From the NCBI RefSeq assembly GCF_947179165.1, contig NC_077243.1, forward strand, positions 54,455,001 to 54,519,000: a stretch of DNA of 64,000 nucleotides. The letters run 5' to 3'. The DNA is from Solanum dulcamara. Taxonomy: Eukaryota; Streptophyta; Magnoliopsida; Solanales; Solanaceae. Below are positions 46,441-57,981 of this stretch, in pieces. A program made the translations under genes and the position numbers. Within the stretch, counting starts at the first letter, position 1. Every line of letters starts with the position of its first letter. The notes beneath the pieces are model-generated. The model was not told the origin of the DNA. It did not search any database and saw only the letters and a list, made by a program, of their open reading frames with translations.

Positions 46441-47315
46441 TCCTAAGGGGGAGATGGGGTGCTATACTACCAAGGTCGTCTATATGTTCCAGATGTTGAT
46501 GTACTAAGGAGTTTGATCTTGATGGAGGCTCATAATTCTACATACTCCATTCATCCCAGTTCGACAAAAATGTACCGAGACTTAAAAGAGTTCTATTGGT
46601 GGGATGGCATAAAGAAAGACATAGCAAGGTTCGTGTCCAAATGTTCAAATTGCCAACAAGGGAAGGCCGAACATCAAAGGCTGGGTGGCCTAGCCCAAGA
46701 CATTAAAATCCCTACTTGGAAGTGGTAAGATGTGAATATGGATTTTGTAGTGGGTTTGCCTCATACCCAGAAGCGTTATGACTCGATTTGGGTAATTGTT
46801 GATAGAATGACTAAGTCGGCTCACTTCTTATCGGTTAAGACTTCCTATAGTGTCGAAGACTATGCCAAGTTGTATATTTGGGAGTTTTTGAGGTTGCATG
46901 GTGAGTCGTTATCCATTATTTCGGATTGTGGTACCCAATTCACTTCTCACTTTTGGAGATCATTTCAAAAGGGCCTCGGTATAAGGTAAAATTGAGCACC
47001 ACATTCCATCCTCAAATGGATGGGAAAGACAAAAGGACGATTCAAACACTAGAGGATATGTTAAGGGCTTGTGTGTTGGAGTTTAAAGGAAATTGGGATA
47101 ATCATCTACCGCTCATCGAATTTGCCTATAATAATAGTTACCACTCAAGTATTGAGATGGCGCCGTTTGAGGCTTTGTATTGGAGACGATGTAGATCCCT
47201 GGTTGGTTGGTTCAAAGTAGGTGAGATGAACTTGTTGGGCCCCGATTTGGTACTTGATGCTTTAAAGAAGGTGAAGATCATTACAAAAAGGTTGAACACG
47301 ACTCAAAATCATTGA
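46441..47315 (+). pseudogene. E4 integrase, stops and frame change
   Basis: HHCC region: H.STYSIHPSSTKMYRDL and CSNCQQGKAEHQR. After a stop near 46726 the core reads MDFVVGLPHTQKRYDS, VDRMTKSAHF and IISDCGTQFTSHFW (Arg of SDRG is Cys). A frame change near 46985 leads to LSTTFHPQMDGKDKRTIQTL, with EFAYNNSYHSSIEMAPFEAL, the stretch that follows the DDE glutamate region. Order and motifs are textbook gypsy. The product cannot be made intact. Confidence 0.88.
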
Positions 47316-47760
47316 AAGTCCTATTCCGACACTAGAAGAAGGGATCTTGAGTTTAATGTAGACGATTGGGTGTATCTGAAGGTTTCACCCATGAAGGGTG
47401 TGGTTCGGTTTGGTAAGAAAAGGAAATTGAGACCTAGGTATGTAGGGCCTTATAGAATCATGAGATGTGTTGGCAAGGTTGTATATGAGTTGGAGTTGCC
47501 ATTGGAAATGGCCATGGTTCATTCGGTGTTCCATGTGTCTATGTTGAGAAAATATATGGGTGATCCTAGTTCCATGTTTTCTTTGAGAGTAGTGAATGTT
47601 GAAGAAAATTTGACCTACGAAGAAGTTCCTGTTGAAATTTCGGACCGATAAGTTAAGAGATTGAGGAACAAAGAAGTTTCTTCTGTTAAAGTCCTTTGGA
47701 GGAATCAACAAATCGAAAAATCTACATGGGAAGCGGAAGAGGATATGATTAAGTGATACC
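47316..47760 (+). pseudogene. E4 integrase C-terminus with chromodomain-like tail
   Basis: VSPMKGVVRFGKKRKLRPRY, GPYRIMRCVGKVVYELELP and VFHVSMLRKYMGDPSS are the conserved gypsy integrase C-terminal domain, open at 47370-47651. After TAA at 47649, the same style continues with VKVLWRNQQIEKSTWEAEED, the tail that marks chromovirus-like lineages. Confidence 0.85.
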
Positions 47761-48499
47761 CTCATCTTTTTCCCTCTATCCAAACCTAAGGTATTAAGTT
47801 GTCCTTGCTCAATTACTTGAAATCCTTGCATTTCAACTTTTTTTGTCATATGGATGCAAAATTATGAAATATGTTTCGAACGATGTTTTAAATTGCACTA
47901 TTGCATTAATGATGGGTTGTTGGTTTACACTCTACTCTACTCAAGCTAAGTCTTTCCTCATTCGAGGACTAATGTTCCCAAGGGGGAGATAATGTAACAC
48001 CCCCTAAAAACGTTGTATATGATGTTCTAATTCTCGATAAAAATAATACAATTTTAGTATTTTGGGCATAACTTTTCATAAGATTGTTCAAATTAGGTAA
48101 TTCAACAAATCGAAAAATATACATGGGAAGCGGAAGAGGATATGATTAAGTGATACCCTCATCTTTTTCCCTCTACCCAAACCTAAGGTATTAAGTTGTC
48201 CTTGCTCAATTACTTGAAATCCTTGCATTTCAACTTTTTTTGTCATATGGATGCAAAATTATGAAATATGTTTCGAACGATGTTTTAAATTGCACTATTG
48301 CATTAATGATGGGTTGTTGGTTTACACTCTACTCTACTCAAGCTAAGTCTTTCCTCATTCGAGGACTAATGTTCCCAAGGGGGAGATAATGTAACACCCC
48401 CTAAAAACGTTGTATATGATGTTCTAATTCTCGATAAAAATAATACAATTTTAGTATTTTGGGCATAACTTTTCATAAGATTGTTCAAATTAGGTAATT
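47706..48499 (+). repeat. 397-bp tandem duplication spanning E4 pol end and 3' LTR start
   Basis: Sequence from caacaaatcgaaaaat (47706) through TGTAACACCCCC (47993) to about 48102 is repeated immediately from 48103, including a second LTR start at 48390, offset 397 bp. The copies are almost identical, so the duplication is recent. Both contain the polypurine-like ccaagggggagataa just before the LTR. Confidence 0.93.
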
Positions 48500-49117
48500 C
48501 AAATTTCTGTATAAACCCAATATTATTACCTACAACTTTTGTAAGACCATATTTTATGTTTCTGAGGTTAAGTAGGTCAAATAAATTAATTTTTACAAGA
48601 CATGGTACTGTGATGAAATGGACTATTTGTAGAAGCAAAATCATATCTCACTGTAGGATGCTCCAAATTAGTTGATTCTTGAACGATATGAAAGTATACT
48701 TCTAGAGAAACAATTCCTATGAAGATACCAAATCCTAATGAGGAAAATATCTTGTTCAAACGCAGCTCCGAAAATATGGTGTCTTCATATGAATTGTTTC
48801 TATAAAAGTATACTTTCATGTCGTTCAAGAATCAATCAATTTGGAACATCCTATAGTGAGATATGATGTTTCTTCTACAAACACTCCATTTCGTCACAGC
48901 ACCATGTCTTGCAACAATTAATTTATTTGACCTACTTAACCTCTGAAACTTAAAATATGGTCTCACAAAAGTTGTAGGTAATGATGTTTGAGTTATTAAG
49001 AAATTTGAATCACCTAATTTAGACCATCCTATTAAAAGTTATGTCCACAATACAGAAGTGATATTATTTTCATTGAGAATTGGAACATCATATACAATAT
49101 TTTTAGGGAGTGTTATA
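48390..49117. repeat. inverted repeat made of two E4 LTR starts, head to head
   Basis: 48390-48777 is the LTR start in plus orientation. 48778-49117 is the reverse complement of nearly the same sequence, ending TGTTATA, the complement of a slightly altered LTR start. Arms are ~340 bp with almost no spacer. Shared inverted words include gaatcacctaatttagacca and tgacctacttaacctctgaa. Confidence 0.9.
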
Positions 49118-50171
49118 GGGGAGAGCTCAATTTTTAAAGAATTAATAGCAGCGGTATTGTTAGATGTATTATAAAAAGAAATACATAAAACTTTGTATTG
49201 AAGACCATGATGTTTTGCAACCGTTGATATAAAATTAAAAATAAATTGTACAGTATATTTTCGGTCTTCATTATATTAAAATGCTAAAGTACGTTTTTGC
49301 ATGACAAAATCTCTATCTATCCAATGATAAGTAATAGTTAAATAATCATTTTTATTTATAGCACAATCAAAATCAGAAGTAAGTGAAATTCTACATGGAA
49401 TATTTGTCAATAACCAACGTAAATAATATGCATATTGTCCATGAAGTCTAAAAATATCTAACCTACAAGTACTTCTAGGAATACCTTTAAACATGGGATT
49501 ATAAACTGATTGTATATAATGAATAAAAGCATTAGAAGAAGTAAATGAAAAAGGTAGACGGCCCAAAGTTATAATTTTTGCTAGCTAGATCTTCACGATA
49601 CCTCATTTTATTATACATCCCAATTAATTTTCTGACTTGTGGGTTTAATCTACCTTGAATTGGTCCAGTAGGACCCCCAACTTGTTGTATTTGCTCTCTC
49701 CAACCAGTATGCTGATTATCTAGATATCTAATCAGTTGACCTGTCCCATCTTTACTACCTCCGGTCTTATGCTCAAAAACTGTTTGGCAAACTTTACATT
49801 GAACTTTAGTTGTTCCGACTATGCATTCAAAATAATGTTATACTAAACTAGTTTTTTTTTACAGATCATAGAGGAAGATTACCAATTCTAAATTGAGCAC
49901 TATCTATATCAATATAAGGATTAGTTGGTGTATCCTCCTCATCATTATTATCATTATCATTATTATCTTGTTCTGTTTCTATTTCAACTTCATTTGGTTC
50001 TTCTATACCGTAAGTTTCTTGATATTTATATTCATTCATATCATGTGCACCTACACCTATTTCTCCAAATTTACTAGGTCGTGCTTCAGGCATACGAGAA
50101 TAACTTATATTTGTACTACCTCTACCAAAATCATTTTTTCCCTTACTACCAGTACTACCTCTGGAACACAA
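49118..50171 (-). pseudogene. hAT transposase N-terminal, BED finger and central region
   Basis: Minus strand. An ATG at 50171 opens an acidic, Asn/Asp-rich N-terminus, stopping at 49866. About 49840-49700 reads a BED-type finger, HYFECIV...VQCKVCQTVFEH, then TGQLIRYLDNQHTGW. After a linker, 49566-49276 reads LPFSFTSSNAFIHYIQ, MFKGIPRSTCRLDIFRLHGQ and ISLTSDFDCAINKNDYLT, the hAT catalytic-core entry (T-x-D-x-W-T-like). It ends at AAINSLKIELS where E4 begins. The following core, up to the C-terminal region, is absent from the window. Frames are broken; no product expected. Confidence 0.82.
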
Positions 50172-50569
50172 TTTTTTAATATTTTGACCTACTTTATTTT
50201 AATTTATCCGTTATACAAATTAAAATAATAAAAATTATAAACACAAAAATTAAATATTTAAATATACTAGAATTAATTTACTAAATAAAAGCAAGAGAAG
50301 GAACAATTAAATCAAATTACTGAAATCAAACAAAGAATCGTAAAATTGATGAAATATTGAACACGTGAAAGTTGAAAACTTCCACTTGATGTTGTTAATT
50401 GCAAAAAAATAATAAAAGATTGTTATCACTTAAGAGAGAATTGAGAAATTGAGAGAGAATTAGATGATTGTTGGTGGAAAAATAATAAGTAAATGTTGTA
50501 GGTACTTATAGAAAAAAATATTGGTTAATAATTTTTTTTTAAAAAATTATATTTTGGGCCACTTTTCAA
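50172..50569 (-). other. hAT upstream sequence, AT-rich, no gene
   Basis: About 400 bp of AT-rich DNA upstream of the transposase start on the minus strand. I see no ORF or conserved motif. Confidence 0.5.
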
Positions 50570-50830
50570 AAAGTGACCCGACAGTCAAATCAATTTAAAT
50601 AATTTTTTCTTTTTCCCTTATCGGGCCGGTCAATAGGTGGGCTGCGTATCAGTCCCTTACCGGACCGGGCTTATTGGTCCCTTACCGGATCGATCTTACT
50701 GATTTTTCTCCAAAAAATAACCGGACCGACTCATTCTATTAAGAGTGGGCCGGCTACTAGTCCGGCCTTATCGGTACTAGTCCCTTAGTGGGCCGGCCAC
50801 CGAATGGACCGACCCAATTGACAGGTTTAA
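50570..50830 (-). repeat. hAT subterminal region rich in GGCCGG words
   Basis: Contains gggccggtcaa, taccggaccggg, accggatcgat, gtgggccggctac, gtccggcct and gggccggccacc within 260 bp, then gacccaattgacag. Such GC-rich clusters in an AT-rich setting are typical transposase-binding subterminal repeats of this hAT group (family knowledge from memory). Confidence 0.6.
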
Positions 50831-51780
50831 GTTAAATGCACTTTCTCCACTCAAATCCTCGAAAAGATATATAATATATAGTATCTAAATAATATTAGGA
50901 CTTTGTTACTAATCTCATGAAGACCTATATTAAGTGATGATTGTAAAATAAAAAAATAAACAAATGTAATAATTAAGACTAGTGTCTAAAAGATATATAA
51001 TTAATAATTGAAATTTGAATAACTAAAATTTACACATTAAGTACAAACAAATGAATCCCTAATTTCTTTAATCTTTTTTCATCACCACTTGCTTTAGAAT
51101 AGTAAGTTGGACTTTTAGGATATATATGTATATTTGATGTGAACAATCAAATAATCCTTTAAATTTATACAAGCATCTTGTGTAGTACCAGTCTTTGGTT
51201 ACATCACTAGTAGAAATAAAATTTTGTTCTATTAAATATTGAAGATGGAAAAAAAGAAACATCGGAAATAATTCTGTCATCCAAAGTTGAACTTATCTAC
51301 TATTTATTTTCTATTTTTTAAATTTAAACTCATATTTGGCATCTCGGCAGTCAACTCTATTATTTTTATATAGTTGTACATATTCTAAGAATTTATAAGT
51401 ATCCTCTTTTAAAAAATTCAAGCAGTTCTTATATATATTAGTACTTCATTTTAAAATAAAAATAGAATTCATTGTATTTGATGAGAATACAATAGATGCA
51501 AATTTTAATCATAATTAATTAAGGTAGGAAGCGATCAAGTTGACATTTCCAATTAAGTGAACATGTCATTTGATTTTGCATCACTCCCACTAGAAGATAC
51601 AAAAATCCAAGAAAGAAAGGGTGTTGAGGGGAGAAATGTAATTTGCTCAAATTTGTGGGCTCATATTACAATTTACAGACAAGAATAGAAAAATCAACCG
51701 AATAAAGAAAATCAAAGTATGAATATGTCTTGGTTTAAGAAAAATTAAAATATATACGTCTTCCATTCTAATCTATCATC
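50831..51780. other. intergenic, upstream of the glycosyltransferase gene
   Basis: AT-rich DNA without recognisable genes; the short minus-strand ORF at 51068-51280 has no known domain. It presumably holds upstream promoter elements of the gene at 51852, but I cannot name specific sites. Confidence 0.5.
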
Positions 51781-51800
51781 TTTTTCTTAGTTCTCTACAC

Positions 51801-51806
51801 TATAAA
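51801..51806 (+). promoter_or_regulatory. TATA box of the glycosyltransferase gene
   Basis: TATAAA in ctacactataaacc, 46 bp before the start codon. Transcription would begin near 51830 in a pyrimidine-rich stretch, leaving a short leader of about 20 bases. Confidence 0.65.
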
Positions 51807-51851
51807 CCTTCTTCGACTCCTCCCTCTTCTTCATCAACGTAACCGGAGGGG

Positions 51852-54800
51852 ATGGCTGCTTCGTCGTCTCCATTGAATCGCAGGTTATCAAAAGGTTCAT
51901 TAATAAAACCAACAATTGTAGCTTTGATAACTTCAACTTTGGTAATATTCTACATATTTTCTACTTCAAGATTAATTCTCCTACATCCTCATCAAACCTG
52001 GATTCACAATTTAGATTCTTCTTCTTCATCACCCAAACTAAGAGTTTTTGTTGTTGATCATCATAATAAGCCAAAACAAGATGAAGATACTATTACTGAT
52101 CATCTTTTATTAGCAAACACTAGCAGTTTGCCTTTGCCAGAGCCATTTCCAATTGCTAACGCCCATGATCACGACCATTTAACTAAATCAAAGCTTCAAC
52201 TTGGTTCTTCAAGAGGTGAGTAGTACTTTTACCACTATCTATATTATATATCTCGCCTTAATGATATTCTTAGTTAAATATACTAGCAGTCGGCTTGGCC
52301 TAGGCGCGCGCTTGTTAACTTATGACAATTTTTTCATCATTTCATAAATATTTTAGATACATCAAGACAAGTTTCATAATTGAACTCTACAATATAAATT
52401 TTGGATTACTAAACTCAAGATTTATGTATTAAATTTGGACTGAGGGATCAATTTGTTGTTTCTCTTTCTTATGTACCTATTTTCTTTTCTTATTATAAAC
52501 TGGGGGAGAAAATGCCTATATATATTCATGTTGGACTGGTCTAAAGAAGTGAACGATATTGGAATTAAGATTTGTAGAAAGAAGTGAACGATATTGGAAT
52601 TAAGATTTGTAGTTAGTCTCTAAATTTTGACACCTGAGTGAGTTGCCAATTCTAACTGATGAAAGGTACAAGCAAATAGCACGTTTTCTATAATCTTATA
52701 TATTATGTCTCTTCATATCCATTCAGTTTTCTACCCATCATTAGTATTTGGATCTCACATGCATGATAGATGTGGCAGCTTCTCTGGAAAATAAATATAT
52801 ACCGACTTGTAGATATGGAGAGAGCACGAAATATATCTTCCATATATGCACAACTTTGAGAATATCTCAAATGAGATGGATCTAACTGTAATTTTACTAG
52901 CTTTAAGCCAAAATTCAAGTGCTCCTTGCGTTTCATATTATGTGACAATTGACAACCTTTAAATTTTTAGTCTTCTCGAAAGAATATCATATTATAATTA
53001 TAAATAATTTAATTTTAAAACTCACCTTTAAATTTTTAATGAGATTATTTATAGCCACACAATTTCTAAGAATTATTATACACCATAGATTCAAAATTTT
53101 TTATTTTTTTCTTAAACGCCATATCAAATTAAAATGTGTCGAATAAAATAGGACGGATAAAGGATTGTTTTTCCCTTGGATTGTGGGAGGGGCACATAGA
53201 GAAAGGCCCGAGTATAAATAGTATATACCTTAAATATTTACACCAAATAAATAAATAATATGTGTTTGTACTTTATACTAATATTTTATCACTTACTATA
53301 ATTATTACTCTGTTTATCTTAATTAATGTGACACCATTCAATTAAATATAAAATTTAATAAATAATTTTTCTTAAAAAAAATTATGTTCTAAACTATATC
53401 ATAAATATCTATGTAGTGGTACTTATAAACCATCTCAAGTAAAATCTAAATTGGAAACGTCAGTTAAAGTGATATATATTCATAGGTTTATTATTTAGTT
53501 GCTATAAATTTCTATGATTTGAAAAAAGTATATCTGTTAATTTCTTTAATTGCTTAGAGAAGAATGAAGACGTAAAAGACATAAATTTGAAGTTGGGGGA
53601 AGCAGCTAGCAGGCCGTACTTCATCTTATCTGTTATTCGTCTCCTTTAATTTAATATTACTCTCCATCCAATTTTATGTAATATCGTATGATTTGATATA
53701 ATGTTTAAAAAAAATTATAATTTAATATAATTTTTAAATATTTATGTGATTATAAATTATTTAATTAAGAATCAAAAAAAATTAAAATTAAATTATTTTT
53801 AATTATAATAAAATTAAATTCTTTTTAATACTAATTAAAAAAAAGTTGCCAAATAAAATATGACGAAGAAAGTCATCAATAGTTAATTATATCATTTTCA
53901 TACTTCAACTTTTTTTTCTACTTCAGCTTCAGCAGTGAGTATGACCGGGGGACGGCTACCTAGAATATTCTCCATCCTTCATATCCTTCATTAATATATT
54001 AGTTCACCTTTTAGAAAATTATTCTTTTAAGAATATGAGATTCCCTTTATTTCATTTTACGTCCAATCTTTTTTTTTTTTTGGTTATTGTTAATTTCTGA
54101 TGTTTTTGTATTTTCGAAAGTTTTTAATATTTATGTTATTCGTGCTAACATGATTATATAGCCATATAAATGTCATAAATTGTTAACATAACAAGTTTTA
54201 GAGCCACATTTATTTAAAACTATAAGTATTAAAACAATTATTTTTATATTTTTCATGTCCAGATAAATTCACATCAAATGGAATGGAGTATATCCTTTCA
54301 TGAGTTGTATACATCGATTTGACATTTATTAATATCTTTTTTAAAATTTGAATGTAGAAAAAGGGCGTTTCAATTCATTAAAAGTAAAATTTGGCGTTCA
54401 AAAAGTATTAACAAGAACGAATTTCGTCCGTCAATTTAAGCTAAATTTGTAGGAATTTCGAGTATTTACTCAGAGTCAGGGAAAATGAGTATCAGATGAG
54501 AATTTGTGTTATCGCTATTTTAGAATATTTAATGAGTTTATTTCATACTTTTTTCTTACAAAATCTTAAAAATATTACTCAATTGTGAAGTAGTAGTAAA
54601 ATGGAAAAATTATATATTCTTTATGCCCATTTGGTTAGAAAAGTGGTCCTAATGATCACCCCAAAACTCAGAAATAGCATGTCTCGATCAGAAGGAAATT
54701 ATAGACAAGTTTTCACCTTGAGCAACTATGCTGATGTGTAATGGTATACTAGTCAGGGCCGACTCTAAATTTTCTTTAATAATGTTGTTGGAGTATAAAA

Positions 54801-57800
54801 TTTGAAATCAAAATACGTGAGATTAAAATTTTTAATTTTATTTTTATTATAAAAAAATTATTTCTATTAAATATAAATAAATTTCTCTGCATATCTAACG
54901 AATAATAATTTTTTTTATGATAAATTTTAGAATATTCAAATTATTAATATACTTCATTTTATTCTCCGTTCAATAAAATTATAATTTATATTTTCTTTTC
55001 TCATAATTTTTAGTATTACTCTTATAGTTGAAGCACTATTTATGACATTTTCTCCAATTTTTCAACTAGAACAACTATGCTGATGTGTAATGGTATACTA
55101 GTCAGGGCCGACTATAAATTTACTAAAATAATGATTTGGGGTCCTGCGATTTTCCAAAGATGTGTTTTGTATATAGTACTTTTTTTAAAATAAAAAACTT
55201 ATGCACTATTAAATTTGAAGAGAAACTTTTGAGGAAAAGTAAATAACTATTTATAATTTAATGTGGAAATGTTATAATGATTGAGAAATGAAATAATTTT
55301 AAAAAAATTGTAATATCCTTTTTTTATTTGGTTAACTATTTTGTTTGCTCACTCGTATCCTAATAAGTAATAACAACTGGCATGGACCCACATTTTTCTT
55401 TATCTTTTTTATTCCCCCTTCTACTTTTTCCTCTTATTTTTATTAAATATTCTGAAATCTAACCAAACATTCTCTATTCAGTTAAATTATTGCAGTGTAA
55501 TATTATTTTGATATTATTATACTGACAACAAATTTTTGAGTCTATTTTAATATTATATTTTATTATATTTTTGTATTAAAAATTTAATATGCTTACTTCA
55601 TGAGTATATATACTCTTATTTTAGTTATTATTAAATTTATTCAATTTAAATATGTCAAACTATTGCAGTGTAATATTATTTTGATATTATTATATTGACA
55701 ATAAATTTTTGAGTCGAATTTTATTATTTTAATATTATATTATATTATATTTTTGTATTAAAAATTTAATATGCTTACTTCATGTGTATATATACTCTTA
55801 TTTTAGTTATTATTAAATTTATTCAATTTAAATATGTCAAACAGATAAAGATGAATTGGCATCTAAAAGAGATATAAATTTCATGTTTCAAAAAACATTT
55901 CGGGCCCCTTTGTAAATTTTAACTTTAGGCCCTCTAACTTGTAGAATTGGTCTATACTATTATATATATTTAGTTAGCAGGTGTTCATCATTATAATACA
56001 TATACTATAAAACATACATATTGTTTTTTCCTTTCAGAAAATTTGGTTCAGATCAACAAAGAGATTTTTCATGACAAGGATCTGTTCGAGGAAGAATACA
56101 AGGAAATGAATAGAAGCTTAAAGATATATGTGTATCCCCACAAGAAGAATGACCCTTTTGCAAATGTGTTATTGGCAGTTGACCATGAACCATCAGGGAA
56201 CTATGCAAGTGAGAGTTATTTCAAGAAAGCCCTTTATAAAAGTCATTTCATCACAAGCGACCCCAAAGAAGCTGATCTTTTTTATCTTCCATTTTCTATA
56301 GCAAGTCTAAGAAATGACAAGAGAGTTGGGGTTGGTGGGATACAAGATTTTGTGAAAGGATATATAGTTGAGATTAGTGACAAATACCCGTATTGGAATA
56401 GGTCAGGAGGGGCTGATCATTTCTATGTTGCTTGTCATTCTGTTGGAAGGTCCGCAATGGAGAAAGCTATTCATGTCAAGTTAAATGTTATTCAAGTCGT
56501 TTGCTCTTCAAGTTACTTCCTATCTGGTTATCTTCCTCATAAAGATGCTTCCATTCCTCAAATTTGGCCTAGAAAAGGACTATCCCCTACAAATGCTCCT
56601 TCGCAGAGGTGCGTGAATTTCTTTCTCAACCCCCCCCCCCCCTCCCCCCCATTTTTTCTTTTCTTAAATATATTTTAGTTTTATTATACTCTGACGCCTT
56701 TTTAGTATGTTCTAAACAGAATCATGTCCTTCTATATTTAAAAATAAATTTTACGTTTTCAACTTAATTACTCTTAATGATATGTTCTTATAGATAATAG
56801 TAATATTTAAACCATATGTTTAAAGGATATTTTTTATATGTGAAGTTTTTCTTTCTTAACTTCATATGAAATGTGTTAGAAGTCTTTTTTTTTGAGTGTT
56901 TGACTGTCAACTTAAAGTCATTTTGTGCTTAAAATAAATTTCAATAAATAATTGAATTTGTTTGGATGACTATATCTTAAGCAGTTTACTTAAAATAAAT
57001 TCATCCAAACAGGCTCTTAATAACATAGTTAGGGAAACACAGTCATATAAAATTAAAAAGTTCAGATTTTATACATTAATCAATGTATTTTTTTACACCA
57101 TTAGATCATCTAAATAATACCGAAAGGTAATTGATTAGTCTTCTTAAAATATGAGATTTAAATTCTTGTAAATAAGATAACTTCTTGGTGTAAAAGATAT
57201 ATGATACTAATGGTGTATATTCTTTAAACTCAGAATTACCTTATTTTTTCATCTTAATGATTCTCAGAATGTCATTGTGATTCTTTTTTATTTTATTTTA
57301 ATTTGTTTGGAAACATGAAAGTTCAGGAAAAAGTTAGCTTTTTTCGCGGGAGCAATGAATTCCAGAGTACGTGAAAACCTAGTTGAAACATGGAAAAACG
57401 ATTCAGAGATCATCGTCCACCGCGGCCGCATGAAAACGCCCTACTCAGAGGCATTATTGGACAGCAAATACTGCATTCACGCTAAAGGTTTTGAGATTAA
57501 CACTGCCCGAATTGGAGACGCCCTATACTACGGTTGCGTTCCAGTGATATTGGCCGACCATTATGATCTCCCATACGCTGACATTCTCAATTGGGAAAGT
57601 TTCTCTGTCCTTGTTTCATCCCTTGATATTCTAAAACTGAAGAAAATTCTTCAAGAAATAGAGTACCATCACTATGTGAAGCTTCAAAACAATGTAATGC
57701 AGGTGCAAAAGCATTTTCAGTGGAACTCTTTTTCCAAAGATTTTGATGTTTTTCGTATGGTTATGTATGAGTTGTGGATTCGACGAAGCCATTTGCGACA

Positions 57801-57810
57801 AATCTACTGA
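51852..57810 (+). CDS. exostosin-family (GT47) glycosyltransferase, three exons, 472 aa
   Basis: Exons 51852-52215, 56038-56608 and 57327-57810 join in frame (1419 bp with TGA), with GT-AG introns. The start codon has a good context (gggATGG). Residues 1-19 are short and basic, 20-38 form one membrane helix (PTIVALITSTLVIFYIF), then a variable stem: a type II Golgi protein. The exostosin domain runs from about residue 148 (SLKIYVYPH) to 460. Landmarks are EADLFYLPFS, PYWNRSGGADHFYV, QVVCSSSYFLSGY, KLAFFAGAMNSRVR, YCIHAKGFE (Cys361, Glu368) and GDALYYGCVPVILAD. The family builds cell-wall polysaccharides (xyloglucan, xylan, pectin or arabinan chains). Closest in style to the 'probable glycosyltransferase At5g03795'-type group; acceptor unknown. 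No stops or frame breaks, normal family length. Confidence 0.93.
52544..52612. repeat. 34-bp direct tandem duplication in intron 1
   Basis: agaagtgaacgatattgg followed by aattaagatttgtag occurs twice in succession with two bases between. Confidence 0.9.
52921..53165. mobile_element. MITE-like sequence 1 in intron 1
   Basis: Left end gctccttgcgtttcatatta tgtgac; right end gtcgaataaaataggacgga. The ends are roughly inverted (tttcatattatgtgac against gtcgaataaaatagga), as in the plant 'ctccgtttcatattatgtgac' group of Stowaway-like MITEs. It contains a repeated cctttaaatttttag/cctttaaatttttaa. Assignment is by resemblance. Confidence 0.55.
53298..53475. mobile_element. MITE-like sequence 2 in intron 1
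   Basis: Starts attactctgtttatcttaat taatgtgacacc and shows the AT-rich body usual for the same MITE group. The right end is unclear. Confidence 0.4.
53656..53872. mobile_element. MITE-like sequence 3 in intron 1
   Basis: Left end tactctccatccaattttat gtaatatcg; right end gccaaataaaatatgacgaa. Ends approximately inverted, body AT-rich with hairpin potential (ttaaaaaaaattataattta and its near complement). Confidence 0.5.
54716..55128. repeat. pair of ~50-bp direct repeats in intron 1
   Basis: aactatgctgatgtgtaatg followed by gtatactagtcagggccgac occurs at about 54723 and 55073, 350 bp apart, with AT-rich sequence between. It may be the remains of an insertion or a segmental duplication. Confidence 0.85.
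55488..55843. repeat. ~176-bp tandem duplication in intron 1
   Basis: The stretch from attgcagtgtaatattattt to tcaatttaaatatgtcaaac is present twice in a row, with about ten differences, including a small insertion in the second copy. Confidence 0.9.
56609..57326 (+). other. intron 2 of the glycosyltransferase gene (718 bp)
   Basis: Donor CAGAG|GTGCG, acceptor GTTCAG|GAAAA. It contains a C homopolymer run at about 56630-56650. No gene. Confidence 0.9.
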
Positions 57811-57980
57811 CTATATCCTAAAGCACTTGTAATTCTAGGAGGACAAAATCAATAATTTTTCATCTTTTCGACACATACCACGTGATACATCGATATTGTT
57901 TAATATTTTATATCTTTGTCAATAAAATATCTTGAGAATTGTTCTAGTGCTATTTATATATGTTCCATTTTTAGCTATAA
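57811..57980 (+). terminator. 3' region of the glycosyltransferase gene with poly(A) signal
   Basis: AATAAA at 57921-57926, 111 bp after the stop codon, in tttgtcaataaaatatcttg. A plausible 3' end lies 15-30 bp downstream. Confidence 0.65.
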
Positions 57981-57981
57981 T

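Larger units (their letters stand above)
38314..49117 (+). mobile_element. E4: Ty3/gypsy element inserted in the hAT transposase
   Basis: The 5' LTR begins TGTAACACCCCCTAAAAACG (38314). Primer site, gag, protease, RT, RNase H, integrase and tail follow on the plus strand, then the 3' LTR start at 47993. The 3' LTR is not complete: it is duplicated in its first part and ends in an inverted copy of itself at 49117. No target duplication joins the two hAT flanks (agatg before, gggga after). The hAT middle is also missing, so the right end was rearranged after or during insertion. E5 lies inside. Confidence 0.85.
37536..50830 (-). mobile_element. hAT transposon remnant on the minus strand, split by E4
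   Basis: Transposase N-terminal and central parts lie at 49118-50171 and the C-terminal dimerisation part at 37744-38313, both on the minus strand and in the right relative order. A 10.8-kb gypsy block separates them. The subterminal region at 50570-50830 is dense in GGCCGG words, usual for plant hAT ends of this type. A candidate outer end reads tgtcaattgggtcggtcc on the minus strand (near 50825). I could not find a matching inverted end near 37536, so the left terminus may be lost. Confidence 0.75.
52216..56037 (+). other. intron 1 of the glycosyltransferase gene (3.8 kb)
   Basis: Donor AGAG|GTGAG, acceptor CTTTCAG|AAAA; phase 1. Unusually long beside the 718-bp second intron. It is AT-rich, holds several MITE-like sequences and three local duplications (listed separately), and has no long ORF. 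Confidence 0.9.
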
